Assembly: GCF_000321225.1 (NCBI RefSeq) | Contig: NW_004450286.1 | Span: forward strand, 4,117,321 to 4,181,320 | DNA: 64,000 nt | Direction of reading: 5' to 3' | Source: Odobenus rosmarus divergens | Taxonomy: Eukaryota; Chordata; Mammalia; Carnivora; Odobenidae | In this document: positions 41,140-53,547 of the stretch, piece by piece | Layout of the letters: each line of letters opens with the position of its first letter | How positions within the stretch are numbered: the first letter of the stretch is position 1 | The notes under the pieces: generated by a model | Told to the model about the DNA's origin: nothing | What the model saw: only the letters and a program-made list of their open reading frames with translations | Databases searched by the model: none | Position numbers and translations under genes: made by a program

Positions 41140-42500
41140 TAGGAATTGTCTCTATTTTCTCTCTCTCCCTGTCTCTCAAATTTGCTTAGATTTTGTCTGT
41201 ACATAGTGCTAGTTGTTTTTCCCAATATTTTAAGAGATTCTTCAAGTGCTTAACTTTTCCAAATAGTCCATTCAGATAATGCCTTCCTTTTGTAGCGCTC
41301 TGTTTCTCTAGTATCTAATATGAGCTTTATCGCATTATGGCTCTTAATCTAGTATTCCCCTTCTCCATTCTCCCCTTTCCTGGATCCCATATATTCATTT
41401 TCTTAGTTTACCACTTATTTTATTGAAACATATCCACCAGTAGATTCTAAGAGGTGCATTTGATATAAAAATTCTGTGTCTGAATTTTTTTAGTTTATCC
41501 TAACTGATTAATAAATTGACTATATATAATTCACAATTGGAAATCATTTTCCCTCAGAATCTTTTAGCTATTGGTCTACTGTGTTCTCATAACCCACTCT
41601 TGCTGTTGAGAACCAGGCTCTATTCTGATTCCCACTCCTTTGTGTATAATCTTTGGAAGCTTTTGTGATACTTTACTTTCTCTGGTATTTGGAAATTGTA
41701 CAAGGTGTACTTTGATTTGGGCCTTTCGTCATTCATTGTGCTATGTATTCAGTGGACCTTTTAAATCTGGTGACTTGTGTCCTTTGGGTCTGTAAAAATT
41801 TATTTATGTCTTTAATTATCTCTCCCCATTTTCTCTGTTCTCTCTCTCTCACTCTGGAACTTTTATTGGGCAGATTTTGGATTTCCTGGATTGATTCTTT
41901 GTTGTTGGTTTTTTTTTTCTCCTATTTTTCCATCCCTTTATATTCTTGTCTTACTTTCAGCTTTATGTTATAATATTTTGTCTATCTATTTATTACAAAT
42001 TTAGATCAGGTGTCAGCAAACTATGGCACAGCCAAATCCAAAAGTGATGCTGTTAGGTCAAGTGGTGCAAATAAAGTTAAACTTTTGTAACTAAAGAAAC
42101 ACATTCATGCTCATCCATTTATGTATTGTCTGTGGATGCTTTCATTCATCAATGTCAGAGTTTAGAGACTGTAAATCCTGTAACCTTCCAGTATTTGCCA
42201 TGTATCTCTTTATAAAAAAAAGTTTGCAGATCCTCTACCTCCCCCAGGTTAGGTGATCATATTTGTTATCTATAGGAGCTCTTTTTTTTGGTTCTCTTTT
42301 TCTCCTTCTTCATTGCATACTGTTTTATTTCTATAAATGTGACATCCTTTTTCACTACAGGATATTATACAGTTTGGGGGTTATATTTTTGGTGCAATGT
42401 CACTGTTTCCTTTGAGGTATTTAGTTAGTTTGTTTTGGTCCATTTCATGTTGGAAGCTTTTTTTCAAACGTTAAGTTTCTTGTGTGCTTATTCAGATTGA
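41140..42500. repeat. Probable ancient LINE-like repeat, interrupted by the hAT relic
   Basis: T-rich text such as ttctctgttctctctctct, ggcagattttggatttcctg and ctttgttgttggttttt resembles reversed old LINE sequence on both sides of 42007-42232. Family and ends uncertain. Confidence 0.35.
42007..42232. mobile_element. hAT-like non-autonomous DNA transposon relic
   Basis: Ends look inverted: caggtgtcagcaaact at the left and agtttgcagatcctctacct at the right share an inverted AGTTTGC core. The inside (ataaagttaaacttttgta, catgctcatccatttatgta) resembles a familiar mammalian repeat. Confidence 0.6.
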
Positions 42501-42879
42501 ATGAGGCACGAAAAGCTGAGAAAAAGTTCCTTGTGAATGCGCAGGGTTTTGGCTGTGGACTTTGTGGGAGCAAGATTAAAAAAAGAACTTGCCTTTTCAC
42601 TGAGGAATCTCCAGATACATGAATATAGATATTTTCCCCTGGAGACCCCCAACCTTCTTTACTGGAGTTGGAGGCTACCAGTGTTTTGGGGACAAAGCAG
42701 GAGAAGGATGCTGAGGTCCCCAAGTTCATTATGTACATTCTCACTTAATTTTCCTGTTTTCAATACCAAGCTTCAGTGCTTTGCCTCATATATTTGGATC
42801 TAACTTCTCATGTTTGGATTTACAGGAAAAAAAAATTTTTTTTTTCTTTGCTGGAAGAAAGGAGTAGTAGGGTCCTAGT

Positions 42880-43247
42880 CAGCCCAGGCTGACTCTGTAA
42901 CATATATCATAGACTGGGTGGCTTACACAACAGAAACTTATTCTCACAATTTTGGAGGCTGGAAGTCTAAGATCAAGGTGCTAGCATGTTTGGGTTCTTG
43001 GTGAGGTTTCTCCTTCTGGTTTGCAGATGGACACATCCTTGATGTATTCTTACATGGTAGAGGAGACCATCTCTCTTGTGTGTCTTCGGATAAGAGCACT
43101 AACCCCATTCATGAAAGCTCAACCTTCATGACCTAATTATCTCCTAAAAGCCCCACCTCCAAATACTATTATTTTGGGTATTAGGGTTTCAACATATGAA
43201 TTTGTGGTGGGAGGCAGGGGGGACACAAACATTCGGTCCATAGCAGA
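42880..43247 (-). mobile_element. MLT1-type LTR (ERVL-MaLR relic), antisense
   Basis: Contains catagactgggtggcttac, ttggaggctggaagtcta, cccattcatgaaagctca, gccccacctccaaatact and ends cattcggtccatagca. Longer and less eroded in the middle than the copy at 38950. No viral coding sequence. Confidence 0.87.
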
Positions 43248-43443
43248 TAGTCTCTTGGTTTCTTGGGGTGAAGATGGGGATCTGGCACTCTTCATAAATA
43301 CTTTAAACCAGTCCCCATATTTTTAGTGGCCCCACTTTCTGAAGCCTCTGAAGACTTTGTTGTACAACATAGGGTCCCCTTTAGGAAGCACTTAGGTGTA
43401 GCTTTCTTAACTCTACTTATTTATAATATATTCTGTGTTTTCT

Positions 43444-43670
43444 AAAACTTTGTAGTGGGTGCCTGGGTGGCTCAGTTGGTTAAGCGACTGCCTTCGGCTC
43501 AGGCCATGATCCTGGAGTCCCAGGATCGAGTCCCGCATCGGGCTCCCTGCTCAGCAGGGAGTCTGCTTCTCCCTCTGACCTTCTTTCCTCTCATGCTCTC
43601 TCTCTACCATTCTCTCTCTCTCTCAATAAATAAATAAAAATCTTTAAAATAAAATAATAAAACTTTGTAG
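43444..43670 (+). mobile_element. Can-SINE, sense, perfect target duplication
   Basis: Head gggtgcctgggtggctcag, CT-rich middle, tail aataaataaataaaaatctt; duplication aaaactttgtag at 43444-43455 and 43659-43670. Confidence 0.96.
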
Positions 43671-44058
43671 AAATCATTCATCCATTCTTATCTCCCCTTA
43701 TCTCCTCTCATTTGTATTCATTTGTTATTACATGAGTTTTAAGGGGGAAGAGGCAATGAAAGTATGCAATGTCATGTTTCAGATATGAATTTCTCATGAG
43801 AGATTACAGTCATGGCAGGTGATGACAGGGGATGTGGGAATGTTTTTTCATAAGAATGAGTTTATAATTTTATAATGAAATAAAGATAATTACATAAAAT
43901 ACTCTGAACTGAGTATATACCACTTTTTTATATCAAAATTTTGGTTTTAGTTATCAATTATATTTTAGAATGAGTTTTCAAACTAAAAAATATATATATT
44001 TTGCTCTTTTCAAGCGTATGTTTGTGACTTAATAGTAAAGAATTGAACTTGATATATA

Positions 44059-44130
44059 GGTATGTGGTGTGGGGAGTGTGTTGTGTGTATATGTGTGTGT
44101 GGATATGTGTTTGTGTTTATATTTCTAGGA
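44059..44130. repeat. (GT)n-rich imperfect repeat
   Basis: tatgtggtgtgggga, then ttgtgtgtatatgtgtgtgt; interrupted, so probably an ageing microsatellite. Confidence 0.75.
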
Positions 44131-44644
44131 AGTAGAGCTTTACAAATAAATATAATATTTCAAATGGCAACTATTTATTTATGATCCAGGTTTGTATCTT
44201 CTGATAGTTCAATGTATGCCTATATTCAAAAACTAGTAATAGGTATCACACCGTCATATAAATTATTTCTTCTATTCACTGACTATATTCAAGACCAGAC
44301 ATTTTCTTAAAGGAAACAGCCTACATTAATTCTATGTATTTTTTTCTCTTTATGGTATTATTTAAAATCATGAAAATATTTTTGATTTGGTACATATAAC
44401 TTTCAATCTTGGTGTTTTCCTTCTGAGGTACTCTAGGTTTCTCTCTGGAGAAACAAAAATAATTAAACATGTCATCTCATGTTTAGGCCATTAGTCCTAA
44501 CCCTTAAGCTTTGTAGGTTTTCTGTGGATACTTTCTAAAGACCTGAGAGGTTTTATATAATTTCAAGTGGCTTATAAGCTTACAAATTAAACTTGGAAAA
44601 TATTATAGTAATACCAAATAATAATGATATAAATGCTTAAAGAA

Positions 44645-44800
44645 TCATAAATTGGAAAGAATTTTGAGATTATTTTGTTCAAACCACATTTTACAAGTCA
44701 GAAAACTGAAACACAGAGATGAAGTAACTGGCTCTATTCATATGTGACATGGCTATAGGAACTTTGCATGCAACCTAGACCCTTTGACTTTAGTGTATTT
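44645..44800. repeat. MIR-like fragment
   Basis: cattttacaagtcagaaaac and gaaacacagagatgaagtaa resemble the shared core of MIR-type repeats; the rest is too diverged to assign. Confidence 0.35.
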
Positions 44801-45469
44801 TTTTATAACTGTTTTGTCTTCCTTGAATCCAAACCGAAGTCTTTATACCATTGAAAAGCAATAGCAAACATTAATAGATAGCTTTATCCCTAGCCTCAAA
44901 TACATTTATCCAGACAACTAAACTTGAAATCTGTTTTGTTAGATAGAAATGAAATATGTCATAAACTATTCTTTAAGTTTATTTCCTTTCCATTATAAAA
45001 GCAATATATATGAATTATAAAACATAAGAACTATGCTCTCACCATCCAAGGGCAATCCCTGTTAGTATTTTGGCAACTATACATATATTTTATTAACTTG
45101 AATTGAATGCATCACATTCCTTGAAGTGGGCAAAACAATTATTTTAAATTCTTTCTACTGTTGGAAATTTAGTTTATGGAACAATCTTTATTGATGTTGA
45201 ATTATTCGGGCTCACCTTCCTTTAAGTCACTGAAATGCAAAATATTGGCTCTGAAAAGGAAATACATAACTAGTATTCTAATACACATGGTCTCTCTCCT
45301 ATATGGCTAATATAATCTTTTAAATAGCAATTTACCCTCTTGCCAGGGGTAAGATAAACAGAAAAGAATTACTGCTTCCTTCTTTTTTGAGATTTGATGA
45401 GTCTTTAGTGGAATGACATGAAGGTCAATTCCAGAATGGTCTTTCTCCCTAAAACACTACCACTGATTT

Positions 45470-46545
45470 GGTTATGTTATTGTTCTGCTTAAATCCTTCG
45501 AATAGCTCACTATCACCTCCGGTCAAACAGCAGATCCATCCTTATGACACACAAGGTTCTTCTGATTTGATTCATTTTGTTGTTAGATAAAGTCAAATAA
45601 TCAGCTGTCAAGAAGAGCAAGAACCTTATTGGAAAGGGAAGTAGCTTCATTTCAGTGCCCTGCACTTTGCTGGTCTCCATTTGTATCACCTCTCTTCTGT
45701 TCACCTCTGTTCCACCTTCAAGCTGTAGTTTATTTATAATGTTTGCTTCCTATGGAGTTGGCTTGCCATATTGTCTTCAATGACTACATGCTACTTCATG
45801 ACTCTTTTAGCTTCACTCTAAATCAGCTCATTCTTCCAGTCCTTTCAGTTTAAAATTGTAGAGGAGAAAAGGTTGATCCTTTTGTACCATGCCACCTCAT
45901 AGGTTGGGATCTGTCTTATGAGTTGGTTGTTCTTGAATAAAATGATCACCCTGAGTCCAATAAGATGTGACAGAGGGTCGGTCAAGGGTTATTGTGAAGT
46001 TGGCAGGGCCATATTGTATAAGACTTGGTAGGTGCTTTAGGTGGGGCCAATTACAGTTATGAAAGACTGTGAATAAAACCTGATTCAAAAATCCTTTACT
46101 ATTTGGTCCAAATCGACACTTTGTCATTACTTCCATTCACTATTCAATATGCTCTGCAACCTGCGATCCAGGCACACCAAAGTATTCATTATATTCTGAA
46201 CAAGCCATGTTTTAATATGCCTTAAGTCACTGTTTGTGCTATTCTCTCTTATAAGAATAGACTTCCCTCACTATCTATCAGGTGAAATTGTCTATAAAAT
46301 ATATCTCAAATGTTATATCCTCCATAAAATCTTCTCTAGGGATTTGGTAACTTCCTCATTAGCATTTTTGGGTTATATACCATATACGTATGACATATAA
46401 ATACATTGTATTATAATCATTTATATGTAAATTTTTTCCAACAGAGGATCCTTTAAATTCAGGGATGGTAGAATCTCATTCATCTCTAAATATCTACTAT
46501 TCACAGATAATACATATTCAATATATGTTTCATGAAAGGAAAAAA
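45470..46545 (+). repeat. L2 (LINE-2) relic
   Basis: The order ctgcttaaatccttcgaata, acacaaggttcttctgattt, then tcctccataaaatcttctct and ttcagggatggtagaatctc follows L2 3' sequence. Internal gaps. Apparent 63-79 codon frames are repeat shadows. Confidence 0.6.
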
Positions 46546-47021
46546 TAAGGATGATTCAAGGGGAGATACTTCTATAATAAGGAAGAGTCCCTGGAAGGAG
46601 TACCTGTAGCTGGTTCGCAAATCTATGTTATCCAAGATATGCTCAAGTATAAGGGATTCCCTAAGTTCATCATACTAAGTTTGATGAACACTCAGAATTT
46701 CGGTCGAAGAGCCAGAATACTGGTTTTTATTTTTCATCATTTGCCATCTCTGTTTGACTAAAAGTGTTGCAGATGAATTTTTATTGCTCCCTCATTCCCT
46801 TCCAACCTGAGAAATTTTACTCTGAGGGCACTTTCATTTGTGTCTGAAGGCAATGACCTTGTATTCACTCCTTATTTGGGGTTCTTTGTCAACACGTGAA
46901 GGGGTAGTTTGGGGACAAATTCTTTTATTTGGGGCTGGTTACTCCTTCTGTTTCTTACCTATAGTATTATTTCAGGGGGCTTTTTGCCTTAAGTGGGCTT
47001 TCATTAAGGATCTTACTGGAA

Positions 47022-47287
47022 TATCTGTAGCTTTTATTTTATTTTTTTATTATTGATCACCATACATTACATCATTAGTTTTTGATGTAGTGTTCCATGA
47101 TTCATTGTTTGCATATAACACCCAGTGCTCCATGCAGAAAGTGCCCTCTTTAATACCCATCACCAGGCTAGCCCATCCCCCCACACCCCTCCCCTCTAGA
47201 ACCCTCAGTTTGTTTCTCAGAGTCCATAGTCTCTCATGGTTCATCTCCCCCTCCTATTCCCGCCCCCCTCATTATCTGTAGCTTTTA
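47022..47287 (-). mobile_element. L1 3' end, antisense, about 235 bp
   Basis: The reverse L1 3' UTR (gatcaccatacattacatca to ttcatctccccctcc) lies between perfect duplications tatctgtagctttta (47022-47036 and 47273-47287). Confidence 0.95.
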
Positions 47288-47379
47288 AAAAAGGCTTACC
47301 AGTAATGTCAAGAAGACTGGCTTTAGAAGCTGACTTGAAGAAGCCTGACCTAAAGGACTGTTTGTATGCTGGCCCCTGT

Positions 47380-47570
47380 GTGTGTTCTTTGTGCCAGTTC
47401 CCATTCTAGATGGTGGAGGTAGAATTAAGAGAAAAGAAAAGACACATTTCTACACTCATAGTATTTATAATCCAGGATGGCATACAGATAAATGACTTGT
47501 TAGAATGTGGGTAGTGAGTGCTATCATGAGAAAGCACAGGGTGCTATGTGACTTCATAGAAATGGCACCT
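47380..47570 (+). repeat. Ancient mammalian repeat, family not assigned
   Basis: gtgccagttcccattctaga, ctacactcatagtatttata and gtgagtgctatcatgagaaa suggest the same family as 39855-40060, more diverged. Confidence 0.4.
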
Positions 47571-48657
47571 CCAGATTCAACTAGCAGGACAAGAACTGAA
47601 TTAAGTCCCAGCGAAGAAAAACGGCAGCGATAAAGGTGAATGATTACCAGAAATGAATGACTGATGCATTTAGCTAGAGCGGTATTGAGAATACTTTCTT
47701 ACTCATTTTGTGAGTTGTCAGTTTATTCTCAGCAGAATTGGTTTAGACAAGTTATGAAAGTTAACTAGTAGTCAGCATGGCCGCACCTCTGAGTGAACAT
47801 CTAAAACATTAGTTGATGAAAAACCAGGTAAGAATTATTGGTCAGTATCTTCAGAAATCTACCTCAGGGCTTCTTTGGAAATCTGCAGTACCTTTTCCTC
47901 CTTCCATACGTTAAAACAGACGAGGTGCAATGGTGACAGCTTGGATAAGATTCTTGTCCACAAATACCGTAACTTGACTGAGACAAATGTGTACCTGTTG
48001 TCAGAAATAATTGTATCTGGCAGCTTGTATGCTGCAAAAAACTGGCACGGAGTCACATTGTCACTGTAGAGGCTTGAGGTCGAAGCAAAAGCACTTAAAG
48101 CCATTGTGAGAAGCAGTATACTGAAGGGAAAAGTTTTTAATCTCATAAAGCAAAATCAATATGGAATCCTGATCCAACTTTTTTTGGTCTTTTCCCATGG
48201 GAAAATTTGGTGTCTTAGGCAGTTTATGCCAAGCCGCCTGCCATGTGATGTGCACTAACTTCCTTCAGACTTTTCAATATCACAATCAATTTGAGGCCAT
48301 CAGATAGAGCTTCTAGCCAAGGCTTTCAAGCAGACGATTCCCAGATGTGTTATGTGTACTGAAGCCAAGATAATGTCTTCTGGAATAATAATGTAACTTC
48401 TCTACAAAATACATCCCTTAAGGAAAAAACAAAAACCAAAAAACAAAAAAACTCATGTTGATGTTTTGAGATTGGCTTTAAAATTTTTAGTCAGTTTCTC
48501 TGATAATCTTCTCCATGTCTACTTTATGACAAAGAACAATTTGGGTTCTTATTAATGTAATCATCTTATTTCATCAGCCTGAAAATAAGAATCAAGGAAG
48601 CCTTCTCTTAACTAATCTTCCAGTGGTATGGCAAACGTATTTTGATATTTGTTGGGG

Positions 48658-48855
48658 ATAGATATTCTTTTCTTTTTTTAAGGTTTTTATTTATTTATTT
48701 GTCAGAGAGAGAGAGAGAGGCAGAGGGAGAAGCAGGCTCCCCTCTGAGCAGGGAGCCCAACGTGAGGCTAGATTCCAGGACCCTGGGATCATGACCTGAG
48801 CTGAAGGCAGACGCTTAACCGACTGAGCCACCCAGGCATTCCAATAGATATTCTT
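48658..48855 (-). mobile_element. Can-SINE, antisense, perfect target duplication
   Basis: Starts aaggtttttatttatttatt and ends gagccacccaggcattcc; duplication atagatattctt at 48658-48669 and 48844-48855. Confidence 0.95.
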
Positions 48856-49094
48856 AATTATTAGATTTTGATGGTGTTCTTGGAACTATAATTGATGATA
48901 GGATGAGTTGAAAATTTAAGTCATGGTGCAAATTCGTCAAATATATTAATCTCACCGTTCCTAGCGTGAATTCTTGAGCGTTTCAAGTTGGGCAGGAGCA
49001 TAATACAGGTTTCTGTTTGTTTTAAGATAGAAAACCTCTCAAAATATGGATTTCAGGAAACAAGTGAAAGGGTATCAGTGCTTTCAATTCAGTC

Positions 49095-49330
49095 CACAGC
49101 AACTATTTTTTTTCTTTTTTTTTTTAAGATTTTATTTATCTATTTGACACAGGGAGACACAGCGAGAGAGGGAACACAAGCAGGGGGAGTGGGAGAGGGA
49201 GAAGCTGGCTTCCCATGGAGCAGGGAGCCCGATGCGGGGCTCGATCCCAGGACACTGGGATCATGACCTGAGCTGAAGGCAGACTCCTAAGAACTGAGCC
49301 ACCCAGGCGCCCCACACAGCAACTATTTTT
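49095..49330 (-). mobile_element. Can-SINE, antisense, perfect target duplication
   Basis: Contains gattttatttatctatttga and ends gagccacccaggcgcccc; duplication cacagcaactattttt at 49095-49110 and 49315-49330. An apparent 92-codon ORF here is a SINE shadow. Confidence 0.96.
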
Positions 49331-49849
49331 AAAGAGATGAGAAAAATTATCCTTTATTTGTATAATGTGGATTGTCCATCTGAAATATATAAGAAATTAT
49401 ATTAGATTTGGTTGAAAATTAGATATTAGAATATTAGATATTAGATTGAAAAGTTATTGGGACCAGAAAGACAGTAGAGTAACTAGGAAAATTAAAAACT
49501 TACATACACAGAAGCAATTACTTCCTATTTGTTTTCAAACTGATTATTGTTTGTAAAACAAAAAAAAATCCACTTATAAACTGGTTAAACAGAAAAAGTC
49601 TTGTAAATTATGAAAAACTTCTGACTAAGCTTAAGCAGTGTCTACAACCTATACCAAGAAAGTAGAAACAAAAGCAGTAATGATAATAATAAAAATGCTA
49701 CTGAGGAACAGAATGTAGAGGTTTCTGTATTGGAAGACTCCATGGGCTAAGTTAATCTGTGTATAAATTCAATGCAACATAATAAAAAAAAACTCAACAG
49801 GAATTTTTGTGTTTAATTCTGTGCTTAAAAATAGTTTTCATTTTAAAGC

Positions 49850-50727
49850 ATTCTATTGTGTAAGTTTCCAAACACATACAAAAGTAGAGCGAATAATGAA
49901 CTTTCCTATAACTGTCACCCAGTGTCAGTGTCCAAAATTATTAGCACATGGCCAATCTTAACTTATTTATACCTCCACTTATCACTCCACCCTCATTTTG
50001 AAGCAAATCCCAGACATCATATAATTCACCCATATGTAACCCTAAAAGATAAACACTCAAAAAAAAGTATTGCAAAAAAGTATTGCTGTGATATTATTAT
50101 CCCATTTTAGAAAGTTAGCAAAAATTTGATGACTTCGAATCAAATACCAATCAACATCAAATTCAATATGCATGCCACAACATGCATATATAGTTGGATT
50201 TTTTTTTGAATCAGGATAGAGACTAGATCCTCACTTTGCATTTTATTAGTATACATCTAAAATTTCCTTTAAACTATAAACTCTCCCCTCCATTTTTCCC
50301 TTGTACTTTATTTGTTAAAGAAACTGGGTTATTTGTCTTGTAGAATTTCTCACATTCTGTAATTTGCTGTGTGCATCTTCATAATATCATTTAAAAATTT
50401 CCTTTGACCCCTATTTTCTATAAGCTACATATCTAGACGTAGAGATTTAATCAGATCCCAATTTGATGTTTTGGCAAGAATACTTAATTCAGGATGTTGG
50501 GTTCCTTCCATTGCATCACACTAAGGAAACCACAGTGCCTAATATCTGTTTATTATGATGTTAAGATTGATCTATAGGTCTATATGTGATTGGCCTGATT
50601 CATCCATTATAAATTTCGTTCTTTATCAATTTTTCACCTCTTAGTTTATCTGTTACTGATGATTATAGTATAAATCTATTTGTTCAATAGGTATTGCAAA
50701 ACAGTAAGATTCTAATTCTATCATTAC
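49850..50727 (-). repeat. Ancient L1-like (L1M-type) 3' region, left part
   Basis: aaacacatacaaaagtagag, gaagcaaatcccagacatca, aaactgggttatttgtcttg and ggcaagaatacttaattcag match an old mammalian LINE 3' region in reverse. It runs up to the RPL19 junction (gcaaaacagtaagattctaa), so bases beside the pseudogene are repeat, not RPL19 intron. Confidence 0.65.
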
Positions 50728-51234
50728 CTGGTCAGCCAGCAGCTTTTCTTGTGAGCCTTGTCTACCTTCAGCTTGTGGATGTGTTCCGTGAGAATCTGCT
50801 TGCTTTTGAACACATTACCCTTCACTTTCAGGTACAGGCTGTGATATGTGCGGTGGTCAATCTTCTTAGATACAAGTATCTTCTGAGCAGTGGGTACAGA
50901 ATTCTCATCCTTCTCATCCAGGTGACCTTCTCAGGCTTTCGAGCATTGGCAGTACCTTTTCTCTTACCAATGCCAATATGCCTGCCCTTCTGGTGGGCCA
51001 CAGTGTTTTTCTAGTACTAAGCCTGGGAATGGGAAGTCACAAGCTTCCGGATGCTCAGCCCATCTTTGATCAGTTTCTGGACATGCTGATGGGAGTTGGC
51101 ATTGGTGATTTCACTGGTCTTATTGGGGTCCAACCAGCTCTTCTTTTTGCCACAGAAGAGGACACTGGAGGCAAGCCTCTTCTGAAGTCTGAGCATACTC
51201 ATGGCTTCAGTCACAGCGGCGAAAGGAAAGACAG
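50728..51234 (-). pseudogene. RPL19P: RPL19 processed pseudogene, 3'-truncated
   Basis: On the minus strand, ATG at 51202 opens [15 protein letters not shown], then [15 protein letters not shown], close to ribosomal protein L19 of the large subunit. Homology includes most of the leader (tttcctttcgccgctgtg), is intronless, and ends after LLADQ at 50728, about 160 of 196 codons. It is disabled by a stop after residue 61 (SHSQA then TAG at 51019-51017), a one-base loss near RRY, and loss of the last ~35 codons and poly(A). Flanking DNA on both sides belongs to one ancient L1-like repeat, so the retrocopy inserted into that repeat. No clear target-site duplication is visible. Confidence 0.93.
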
Positions 51235-51490
51235 GCATCTCTTAAATTTTGTTCCCAAGTCCTCTTGAAATGATCCTTGTAGGCATTGATGCATCCTCAC
51301 TTTTTGGTAGGACAAGCAGTCCCAGGATCTTCTTTTCTGTTTTCTGCCCAAACCAGGAAATAGCCATATCTCTAAGGCATCTTGTACCTTTTGTGGGAAA
51401 CAGTGTTCATAGTCCACAATTTGGTCACTCTCGTTGCATTGCCACTTAATTGGTCACTGTTCCTAGGCCTTTTCTGTAGAAAGATTTTAA
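51235..51490 (-). repeat. Ancient L1-like (L1M-type) repeat, right part after RPL19
   Basis: tttggtaggacaagcagtcc, ccaggaaatagccatatctc and accttttgtgggaaacag continue the repeat seen left of RPL19, with roughly 150 bp of it missing at the insertion. This explains otherwise puzzling frames beside the pseudogene. Confidence 0.55.
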
Positions 51491-52259
51491 AAGAGGAATA
51501 CTTTATATGTTTATATTGATATTTCCAAGTGTTCCATATTTCCAATTCAAATTTCAGTTTATGGGTTTTTTTCTGTAATTCTTTCATTTAATATGTTTAG
51601 CTCTTTTCTCTTAAACTAAAAATCTTTGTTCCATATGACTGTATATACTATAGTTTAAGAATAACTTTAGAAAAATGGTCATATTTTTTACAATGTGATT
51701 AGTAAAAACAATTTAAGTTTCCTTAAAGTTCTTAGTTTATGCTACTTAAAAATAATTTGTGCACGGTTAAGATATCAATTCATACACAGTTATATTCCCT
51801 TGTTTTATTTTGCTTTTCATTTTTATGGATTCTTTTTAGTTTGAATTAACTTTAATGATTATTTAAAACATTATTATAGTTTCAAAGTCAAAACCTCCAA
51901 GTAAAGCACATTTGGAAAACTCTAGCTTCTCTACCTTGTCCCTCATTCCTGGATGTCACCATTTTTATTAGTTTTTGGTTTATCTTTCCTTTCTTTTTAA
52001 AATATGTATAGGTATACCTCTATATGTGTATTCCTGTTTCTCCTTTCTTTGATAAAAGGTAGCATAGTATAAATGCTTAAACACCTTGCTTCTTTTTACT
52101 GAAACAATATATCCTAACAGTATTTAGTAATATTCCTCATTCTTTTTACAAAGCACCTGAAAGTCATGGCACTTTGGGAAGCAACGTGCAATATTTACAT
52201 TTGGTTTTTTAAAAGAAGTATCTTGTGCTAAACTTGTTGCTGCTGTATGTTACTGTGAC

Positions 52260-52480
52260 AGTGCTTAGCAGGCACTGTTCTAGTGCTTTATGCATATTAC
52301 CTCCCTTAATCCTCATAACTTCCTTATGAGGAAGAAATTGTGCTATCTCCATTTCTTATGGAGGAAAAGAGGGCATAAAGAGATTAAATGACTTTACCAG
52401 GGTTTGTAGATAGTGAATGGGCAGGGCTGGATTTACACCTAGGCATTCTGACTCCAGGGTGGATGCTGTTAATGACTCTA
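52260..52480 (-). repeat. MIR SINE, antisense
   Basis: gcaggcactgttctagtgct, ttaatcctcataacttcctt and gggcagggctggatttacac match reversed MIR. Confidence 0.88.
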
Positions 52481-53547
52481 TCGCCTCTCCCGGAATATAG
52501 AAAAAGAAAGAAAGAAACAGAAGGAGATAATGAATTTGAAGAAAACATGTAGAAGAACACTTTATATTAAGAAATTTTTAGTCATTAACATTTTCCCCAC
52601 TTAATGAACAAATCTTACTTGATTTTAGTGACAATACATTTTGATCTACTTCACAAAATTTTTGAATATTCTTTAAGGATGTGGTTGAAGATTTGTTGAT
52701 ATCCAGTGCTTGACAGATGAGGTATCTGAAGTCTTGGAAGAGGCAGGAGATACAGAGGGTTGATAATAAGTAGGAGCCGCAACTCTTGTCTCCTGTCTCA
52801 CACAATAAAGTGTGAGAGTGGAAGCAGAGCTTTGGGGCCTTTGAGACCCAAAGTAACCAGTGGTCACTCTGAAGACATCATATTTAATTCTAAACACTTC
52901 TAAGCCCGAAAAAGGCTGAATCTAGTTCTGACTGTACATTAGCATACCTACTTCTAAACAGGTCATCCTCACTTTTTCCTTTCACTTTTCCCTCTACAGT
53001 TCTCACAGATGGTGTAGTTCCATTGATATATGGCTGTTCATTGGACTACTTCTAATTTTATTGTGAATTTCTTCTTCTTTTTTTTTTTTTTTGGTATTTA
53101 CCAAGGAACTGATCATTTTTCTAATCTTCTTGCAAATGAAAAGTGTACTGTATATATATGCAATATTTGAAAATACCCACTTCAAGGGAAACGAGATTTT
53201 AAAAATTCGATGCCACAGTAACTTGGCTTCAATTATATATAAAAAGCAGAAACTGCTGAATCTTATGCCTTTCCTTTCTTTGTTGAGATTATTGTGCTTT
53301 AAAAAAATCTGCATTAAAATCTGAAATGGAAATAAACTGAAAAATATCAGAAAAATAATTTTGAATGTCTTAATTAAAATATGAATCTACACAAATATGG
53401 AGATAAAAGTAACTAGTTTTTCAGTTACTATCTAAGTAGGAGCCTACATTTAAATGTTTTCTTTTTATTATCTACTTAGTTTTTTAACTTTCTAGTTATA
53501 AAAATCTTTTGTTTATACTGTATTAAGTTGCTGTTGTTTTATGTTTT

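Noticed and set aside
45897..46136. 79-codon minus-strand frame
   Set aside because: Lies in a region of L2 remnants and has no recognisable domain or splice context.
49140..49266. ORFs and tRNA-like sequence within Can-SINEs
   Set aside because: The tRNA-Lys resemblance belongs to SINE heads; none forms a separate intact tRNA gene, and the frames are repeat-derived.
50694..50727. Possible RPL19 intron retained after CAG|gtaatg at the end of the pseudogene
   Set aside because: The adjoining bases (gcaaaacagtaagattctaa) continue the ancient L1-like repeat that lies to the left, so the donor-like motif is coincidental.
51240..51590. Possible second gene fused upstream of the RPL19 copy
   Set aside because: The segment continues the same ancient repeat found on the other side of RPL19; the frames contain stops and no known domain.
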